From assembly GCA_030589715.1 (NCBI GenBank), contig JAUUVE010000040.1, forward strand, positions 1 through 11,151: a stretch of DNA of 11,151 nucleotides, in the 5' to 3' direction. Positions within the stretch are counted from its first letter, which is position 1. Each line of letters begins with the position of its first letter. Below, one piece after another: positions 7,240 through 11,151 of this stretch. The DNA is from Desulfobacteraceae bacterium (GTDB lineage: Bacteria > Desulfobacterota > DSM-4660 > Desulfatiglandales > Desulfatiglandaceae). Made by a program: the position numbers and the translations under genes. The notes under the pieces were generated by a model. The model did not search any database. It was not told where the DNA came from and saw only the letters and a list, made by a program, of their open reading frames with translations.

Positions 7240-8334
7240 TTGAACCACGCCATGCTTCAACTAAATAACATAGTCAGCCAGATACTCCAGAACTGCTGCA
7301 TATGCGATTCTCGCCATGCAGGTCTGTTTTCGATCTGTGGGTTGGCCCTTAGGCTACGTGATCTATATAAGTGGGAAAACGGACTAGATCCATGGATAGA
7401 AAAGGATTCCTCTGAGATCTTGGAATGGATTGGTAACAAGGAGGAAGAGTGGGACAGAGTAAAAACAAAGGACTTCGTTGATATAACAATCCTTGGCGTT
7501 AAATACGCCCCATTCGATGCCCTGGGCATCAACGCGGTGCTGGAGCCGCATGGTCTCTTCTATGGCGCCGGCTATGCCCATAGTCTGAGACCTACCTTTT
7601 TTCTCGCCACTCTGGAAGACAAGAAGGAGATAGACGGATACCCTGTATATATTCTCGGTCGGGAGCTGGCCCGTGATCTCCTAACCATGCCGGCCTTATC
7701 TCAAGATGACTCCATATTTATCCGAATGGAATCTGCAAGGCTTTTCTTATGGAACCAGATATTCTTTCTCAAGAAATCGGGGCGAGATGCCCTCAGATTT
7801 GCCTTAGAAAACTGCGGGGTCAAAGGCCAGGATCAAGAGGAGTTGCGCCAAAACCTTGCAAGGATCTCTGAAGAAGAAATTGACACTTACACATACCATG
7901 AGTTGGGGGGAATTAGGGACCCCATTTTCGACCTCGAAATATGGAGGGAAATTATTGCTACCTTTCCTCACACACCCATTGAACTCCTTGCCCGGACTGT
8001 TAAGGACCTCCTTGCCGACACAAATGAATACGGTACGCTTCGATACATTGCGAGGGAACGTAAAACAGCCTCCCTGGGATTTTATGTTGCCTTTCTCGAT
8101 GGGTTGAGAAAAGAGCTGTCCCCTGACTTGATAGACGCCTTTGGGCGGTTTACTCAGACACGCAACTGGCAGATTATTGAACAGGCTATTACTAACTGCT
8201 TTAAGACTGCCAAATATTACGCCGATGCGATCTGCAGTGTCTACCAAAGGGGAAAAGAAAAAAACGATATGAAGTGGGCGCAAAATGAGATGGAAAAGCG
8301 CCTCTTGGAGCCCCTGGGCCTAACCCCTCCCTAG
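7240..8334 (+). CDS. Conserved hypothetical protein downstream of dnaE
   Basis: 364 aa from TTG (7240), or 360 aa from the in-frame ATG at 7252; neither has a strong Shine-Dalgarno, and a stop at 7201-7203 rules out much longer forms. I do not recognise a functional domain. From memory it resembles a deltaproteobacterial family named after Sfum_1244 of Syntrophobacter, but I cannot verify this here. The protein is soluble, with no signal peptide or membrane segment. The N-terminus has clustered cysteines (C19, C20, C22, C33) around CCICDSRHAGLFSICG, which could bind a metal, followed by LALRLRDLYKWENGLDPW. The middle is mixed alpha/beta (about 75-200) and the C-terminal half appears mainly helical and charged. 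It follows dnaE on the same strand with a 66-base gap, suggesting co-transcription. Its TAG stop overlaps that of the convergent LUD gene. No function is assigned. Confidence 0.85.
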   Translation: MNHAMLQLNNIVSQILQNCCICDSRHAGLFSICGLALRLRDLYKWENGLDPWIEKDSSEILEWIGNKEEEWDRVKTKDFVDITILGVKYAPFDALGINAVLEPHGLFYGAGYAHSLRPTFFLATLEDKKEIDGYPVYILGRELARDLLTMPALSQDDSIFIRMESARLFLWNQIFFLKKSGRDALRFALENCGVKGQDQEELRQNLARISEEEIDTYTYHELGGIRDPIFDLEIWREIIATFPHTPIELLARTVKDLLADTNEYGTLRYIARERKTASLGFYVAFLDGLRKELSPDLIDAFGRFTQTRNWQIIEQAITNCFKTAKYYADAICSVYQRGKEKNDMKWAQNEMEKRLLEPLGLTPP

Positions 8335-8984
8335 AACCCAAGATCCTCGTTTATGAGGACAATCTTCACCCTTCCCTTGGGAAAGCATTTCTCTGTAATG
8401 GCCCATGTGTTACATATACGCTGAGGGCTATTGCACTCGTCGCAATAAGAGGTCTTGAGACACGGCGTCTTCATATCCAGCCGCATGGCGTTGACGGGCG
8501 CCACATAGTCCTTGATGCGTGCCATGGCCTCATCCAGATCTGGCACGATCTTGTTCCGCCCCACCAGGATTACCACAGATTTGGGGCCAAAGGTGATGCC
8601 CCCAATCCGGTTTCCGATCATATCTAGGTTGACGAGCTGGCCAGACTCCGTTACAGCATTTGTTCCTGTGATGAATAGGTCCACAAGGAGTGCCTGTCTT
8701 CGCCGCTCTATCATCTCTTCGCGAGAGATGCTCCTGTCGAACGTATCCAGGATCTCTATGCTTGAATCCTCTTTGATGGCCTCGTAGAGGCCTGTGGCCA
8801 AAAATGTCATAGAGCCGCCCCAGGACACACTCTTGGGCCCTGTCTTTGGAAGGATCTCCTCTAGTACAATCCTCTTGGCCTCGGAGGTGTTTTCTGCCAG
8901 ATATACCTCGAAATTATTGTCCTCCAATTCACTCTTTAGATCCGCCAAGCGGGCCTGCCAGTAGTTCTCGATCGGTTTGTCCAT
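8331..8984 (-). CDS. LUD-domain (LutC/YkgG, DUF162) protein with C-terminal cysteine motif
   Basis: 217 aa. The LUD fold is recognisable from SWGGSMT (54-60), ITGTNAVTESGQLVNLDMIGNR (105-126) and the GPKSVVILVGRNKIV strand region (133-147), as in LutC/YkgG proteins of lactate utilisation. LutC itself normally lacks the C-terminal motif seen here: C175-x5-C181-x2-C184-x6-C191, plus C200, which could hold an Fe-S cluster or zinc. Stand-alone LUD proteins with this tail are common in anaerobes and usually annotated as lactate utilisation protein, but no lutA, lutB or lactate permease is nearby, so the substrate is unknown. The ATG is well supported by AAAGGAG six bases upstream. The gene lies 109 bases downstream of the Fe-S protein gene on the same strand, suggesting a shared redox role. 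Its stop codon overlaps that of the convergent upstream gene. Confidence 0.88.
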   Translation of the reverse strand: MDKPIENYWQARLADLKSELEDNNFEVYLAENTSEAKRIVLEEILPKTGPKSVSWGGSMTFLATGLYEAIKEDSSIEILDTFDRSISREEMIERRRQALLVDLFITGTNAVTESGQLVNLDMIGNRIGGITFGPKSVVILVGRNKIVPDLDEAMARIKDYVAPVNAMRLDMKTPCLKTSYCDECNSPQRICNTWAITEKCFPKGRVKIVLINEDLGF

Positions 8985-8990
8985 GTCTTA

Positions 8991-8997
8991 CTCCTTT
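8991..8997 (-). promoter_or_regulatory. Ribosome binding site of the LUD gene
   Basis: On the - strand AAAGGAG lies six bases before ATG 8984-8982. It is the clearest Shine-Dalgarno on that strand in the window and means this gene can be translated independently of the upstream Fe-S gene. Confidence 0.65.
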
Positions 8998-9020
8998 ACT
9001 TGTTGGTGTTTTCAATTCCT

Positions 9021-9073
9021 AGATGGCTTCCATCTTGATCGCTTTCACTCTCACCAATCGGTATGCACCGGAT
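9021..9073 (-). other. Two small hairpins between the Fe-S gene and the LUD gene
   Basis: AGATGG (9021-9026) and CCATCT (9030-9035) form a perfect 6-bp stem with a 3-base loop. A second, bulged stem, ATCGGT with ACCGGAT (9057-9062 and 9067-9073 approximately), lies upstream in transcript order. Neither is followed by a U-run on the - strand, so they are unlikely to end transcription. They could protect or process the mRNA between the two genes, or be chance. Confidence 0.3.
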
Positions 9074-9093
9074 TGATTGACTCTTGAATGGGT

Positions 9094-10200
9094 TCAAAGG
9101 TTCAAACCTCCCTCCTGTCTTATCCGGCCATGGAGGTCGGCAAAGCTGTCCGGGCCCCCTGCCTCAAACCGGCGATTGAGAGAGATGGCCCCTGTAGGGC
9201 AAGAGACAGCGCATACCCCGCAACCGATGCACCAATCCAGATCCACTTGTGCCTTATCATCCTTCAATTTCACACCATCCACTGGACATATTTCCCCGCA
9301 TGCCCCGCAGCCTATGCATTCTTCGCTGTGTGTTTCTCTTATGAAGTACACGGCCATCAGGGTGTCGCGAGGTATCCTTCGTCGCCTTATTATCCCCACG
9401 TTCCAGCAATAGTGCCCGCAGCAGTTGCACGTATGTTTGATGCCTCCTTGGGCATTGTCAACCATGTGCACCAGGCCCTCCCTCTCCCAATCCTCAAGGA
9501 TATGTCTCGCCTCATCCTTAGAGATCTCGCGAGCAAGACCTCTTGATATGACGAACTCGGCCATCTCATCATACTTGATACAGACCTCAAGGCTATGCTG
9601 GCAATCCGTCCTCCCAAGGACTGTGGCTGACATACGGCAGGGGCAGTGGGCCAGGGCTATCTTTGTTGTAGCATCCACTATGGGCCCTATCTCCTCGTGA
9701 GGTAAGACTCCTTGCATCGGCACATCCACGGCAAGATTGGCCGGGCTGTACTTGTAGGTCTTTGTGGGGACTCCGCCGTAGATCTTCCCAGTAGTGGGTA
9801 CAGAAAAATATTTGAGTACCAGCTTGGCCATCTTCCTTGTTCGATCATCCTTCTTGCCATCCCAGAAAAAGGTCTGGGGCACGCCGTAACCCACCTGGAA
9901 CAGGGAATAGCCCTTTGCCCCGGCCCTGGTTGTGCCTGTGTAGATCAAGTTGCTCGACGAAACATAATAAAAAACATCGGCAACATCCTCCCTGGGAAGG
10001 TCGGTACGAGAGCCGATCGTCTCCATATCCACCACATCAAGAGGAGCCAGGTTGGTTGGTATGGCCAGGGCGACTTGGGCCTCAATCGGGTCAAACATCT
10101 CCTTTAGAAGGTCGAGGAGGGCCTCATTATAGGGATAGCCCATTATCAGATCCTCAAGGTGTTTGGCCAAACGAACGTAGATATCTTCCATCTTTTGCAT
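9094..10200 (-). CDS. Ferredoxin-type 4Fe-4S protein with extra cysteine domain
   Basis: 368 aa (365 if translation starts at Met4, 10191-10189). The AGG abuts the first ATG but sits at normal spacing from Met4, so Met4 may be the true start. The C-terminus has two classic [4Fe-4S] motifs, C295-x2-C298-x2-C301-x3-C305-P and C324-x2-C327-x2-C330-x3-C334-P. Before these lies a second cysteine set: H185-C186-x-C188-R, C200, C207, and C258-x-C260-C261-x3-C265. These suggest at least one more metal centre. In related proteins, as I remember them, the last group is closer to CNCCxCCC; here H263-Y264 replace two of the cysteines. Residues about 1-110 look like a winged-helix or helical domain without cysteines. 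There is no signal peptide or membrane helix, so it is probably a cytoplasmic electron carrier or a subunit of a redox enzyme. It is likely the first gene of a pair with the LUD gene; the partner and substrate are unknown. Confidence 0.85.
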   Translation of the reverse strand: MQKMEDIYVRLAKHLEDLIMGYPYNEALLDLLKEMFDPIEAQVALAIPTNLAPLDVVDMETIGSRTDLPREDVADVFYYVSSSNLIYTGTTRAGAKGYSLFQVGYGVPQTFFWDGKKDDRTRKMAKLVLKYFSVPTTGKIYGGVPTKTYKYSPANLAVDVPMQGVLPHEEIGPIVDATTKIALAHCPCRMSATVLGRTDCQHSLEVCIKYDEMAEFVISRGLAREISKDEARHILEDWEREGLVHMVDNAQGGIKHTCNCCGHYCWNVGIIRRRRIPRDTLMAVYFIRETHSEECIGCGACGEICPVDGVKLKDDKAQVDLDWCIGCGVCAVSCPTGAISLNRRFEAGGPDSFADLHGRIRQEGGLNL

Positions 10201-10256
10201 CCTAACATTTAACGGTTAGCGAAATTTTATGGCAACCTATACTCTGCAGTCTTTTT

Positions 10257-10283
10257 TTGAACCTTGAGATAGCATACTATAAT
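10257..10283 (+). promoter_or_regulatory. Candidate promoter reading toward the FmdE gene
   Basis: A perfect TATAAT (10278-10283) is preceded by TTGAAC (10257-10262) at a 15-base spacing, or by TTTTGA (10255-10260) at 17. The -35 is imperfect or the spacing short, so this is tentative. If real, the start near 10290 would give a leader of about 245 nt containing the stem at 10301-10373. Confidence 0.35.
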
Positions 10284-10300
10284 CTGAGGCGTCAATCTTT

Positions 10301-10373
10301 CTTCCCCGGCTTTTCCCTCACAGAAACCTATCGCCGAAGCCCACATGCACTCTCTCGCTGGTTTCCGGGGGAG
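10301..10373 (+). other. Strong stem structure, candidate leader RNA element
   Basis: CTTCCCCGG (10301-10309) pairs with CCGGGGGAG (10365-10373): 9 bp including one G-U. Stacked directly inside it, AAACC (10324-10328) pairs with GGTTT (10360-10364). The 3' strand is continuous, while the 5' strand carries a 14-base bulge (10310-10323). The apical loop is 31 bases. A stem interrupted by a large one-sided bulge is more like a structured RNA than a terminator, and no T-run follows. I cannot match it to the Moco riboswitch or another known class by eye. The strand is inferred from the promoter candidate; the pairing would also form on the other strand. Confidence 0.4.
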
Positions 10374-10534
10374 GCCTAAAACGTGGATATAAAATTATGA
10401 GTTCCTTGTTGCGGAAGCCTGTGCTATAAGCGACACAAAAATGCTATTGGTGATGGTTCAATCAATCTTGAGCTTATATCAATACTTTACCACCCGATTG
10501 GACACAGTAGCCTTTATCACGGAGCGCTGCCCAG

Positions 10535-11110
10535 ATGGACATAGGACCATATTCCTTTGAGGAATTTCTTGAACGAGCCACGGCCTTCCATGGAAATCCA
10601 GCACCGGGCCTGGTAATAGGCGGATACATGGTAGAAGTGGCCAAGAGTCGCCTATCCGAGGGAACCATCTTCGACGCCGTGGTGGAGACCCCGAAATGCC
10701 TCCCCGATGCTGTTCAGTTGCTTACCCCATGCAGTGCCGGTAACGGCTGGATGAAGGTCATCAACTGGGGTCTTTACGCCCTCACCCTCTACGATAAGTA
10801 CACCGGCAAGGGGGTCAGGGTCTGGTTAGACCCTGCCCGACTGGAGGCGTGGCCGGAAATAAGGGCGTGGTATCTGAAACTGAAGCCAGCAAAGGAACAG
10901 GACAAGGACCGGCTCCTGGAGGAAATGCGCCGTGCCGGTGAAAGCGTCTTTGGTGTAAGACCTGTGAGGGTCAAAATAGAACGTCTTAAGAAGAAGAGTA
11001 TGGGCACTATCGGGATCTGCCCGATCTGCAAGGAGGGATATCCTTCAAAGGATGGCAGGGTTTGCAGAAAGTGCCAGGGAGAGTCCCTTTATATGGAAAT
11101 GGAATCATAA
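10535..11110 (+). CDS. FmdE-family protein with C-terminal zinc ribbon
   Basis: 191 aa. The N-terminal about 145 residues match the FmdE family (named for a gene of the molybdenum formylmethanofuran dehydrogenase operon): FHGNPAPGLVIGGYMVEVAK (18-37), VVETPKCLPDAVQLLTPCSAGNG (49-71), and DKYTGKGVRVWLDP (87-100). The C-terminus is a zinc ribbon, C162-x2-C165-x11-C177-x2-C180. Many FmdE proteins carry FHGHxCPG; here the segment is FHGNPAPG, so the usual His and Cys are Asn21 and Ala23, while C55 and C66 are kept. Bacterial FmdE homologues occur in anaerobes that make no methane and are often linked by context to molybdenum or tungsten cofactor enzymes, but the biochemical role is not established. 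The first in-frame start is this ATG (a stop lies at 10508-10510), with GGAG (10521-10524) ten bases upstream. It is transcribed away from the Fe-S/LUD pair. Confidence 0.88.
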   Translation: MDIGPYSFEEFLERATAFHGNPAPGLVIGGYMVEVAKSRLSEGTIFDAVVETPKCLPDAVQLLTPCSAGNGWMKVINWGLYALTLYDKYTGKGVRVWLDPARLEAWPEIRAWYLKLKPAKEQDKDRLLEEMRRAGESVFGVRPVRVKIERLKKKSMGTIGICPICKEGYPSKDGRVCRKCQGESLYMEMES

Positions 11111-11114
11111 CTCC

Positions 11115-11151
11115 TAAACCGGATAAACCGGAATTGCGAATTGCGAAATTG
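11115..11151. repeat. Short tandem repeats after the FmdE gene
   Basis: TAAACCGGA is repeated exactly in tandem (11115-11123 and 11124-11132), then ATTGCGA is repeated in tandem (11133-11139 and 11140-11146), followed by AATTG at the window edge. This starts five bases after the FmdE stop codon. The style resembles dispersed intergenic repeats of deltaproteobacterial genomes, but the element is cut by the window end, so its full size is unknown. Confidence 0.6.

Larger units (their letters stand above)
10201..10534. other. 334-bp divergent intergenic region, Fe-S gene to FmdE gene
   Basis: No credible gene lies here. It must hold promoters for two divergent genes. It contains a perfect TATAAT, a strong GC-rich stem structure (both listed separately), AT-rich stretches with further -10-like words such as TATAAG (10425-10430), and a small inverted repeat CTAAC/GTTAG (10202-10219) directly before the Fe-S gene start, which could be an operator. 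I cannot pick a convincing - strand promoter by eye. Confidence 0.6.

Noticed and set aside
7804..8283. 159-codon open frame on the - strand inside the gene after dnaE
   Set aside because: The + strand frame spans the full interval with better protein-like composition; no motif or start signal supports the antisense frame.
8331..8984. Naming the LUD gene lutC
   Set aside because: The extra C-terminal cysteine motif and the absence of lutA/lutB or a lactate permease nearby make that name unsupported.
9077..9546. Overlapping + strand frames antisense to the Fe-S protein
   Set aside because: The - strand frame has two perfect ferredoxin motifs here; the + strand frames are low-complexity His/Pro/Ser-rich mirrors.
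10301..10373. Moco riboswitch, cobalamin riboswitch or c-di-GMP-I riboswitch
   Set aside because: I could not find the conserved core of any of these by eye; only a strong stem is supported, so no class was assigned.

Overview
The window looks like ordinary chromosome from an anaerobic bacterium of the Desulfobacterota (former Deltaproteobacteria), probably a sulfate reducer or syntroph. This is inferred from gene content: a stand-alone FmdE-family protein, a LUD-domain protein with a C-terminal cysteine motif, a cysteine-rich ferredoxin-like protein, and an unnamed gene downstream of dnaE that resembles a deltaproteobacterial family. Coding density is high. I see no transposase, integrase, phage gene, tRNA, rRNA or CRISPR array.

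Left part (1-3320): the end of a J-domain (DnaJ-like) gene on the + strand meets a two-gene operon on the - strand. That operon is a PAS hybrid sensor-kinase-like protein followed by rarA, joined by an ATGA start/stop overlap. The kinase-like protein has lost the H-box histidine and two conserved receiver residues, while its ATP-binding boxes are intact, so it is probably not a conventional phosphorelay kinase.

Middle (3321-8334): a 379-bp gap carries a good sigma70-type promoter, a compact hairpin and a long inverted repeat, and then leads into dnaE (DNA polymerase III alpha, 1157 aa). DnaE keeps the full set of PHP-domain metal ligands, the catalytic aspartates and a beta-clamp motif. A 364-aa gene of unknown function follows on the same strand. 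Its stop codon shares a CTAG palindrome with the stop codon of the next, convergent gene.

Right part (8331-11151): a - strand pair encodes a protein with two [4Fe-4S] ferredoxin motifs plus eight further conserved-looking cysteines, and a LUD-domain (DUF162) protein. Both look like soluble redox proteins and are probably co-transcribed. Diverging from them is an FmdE-family gene with a C-terminal zinc ribbon. The 334-bp gap between them contains a candidate promoter and a strong stem structure that could be a leader RNA element. The window ends in short tandem repeats.

The most interesting items are the degenerate kinase coupled to rarA, the structured leader before the FmdE gene, the long inverted repeat before dnaE, and the Fe-S/LUD gene pair. 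I do not see a clearly new multi-gene system.
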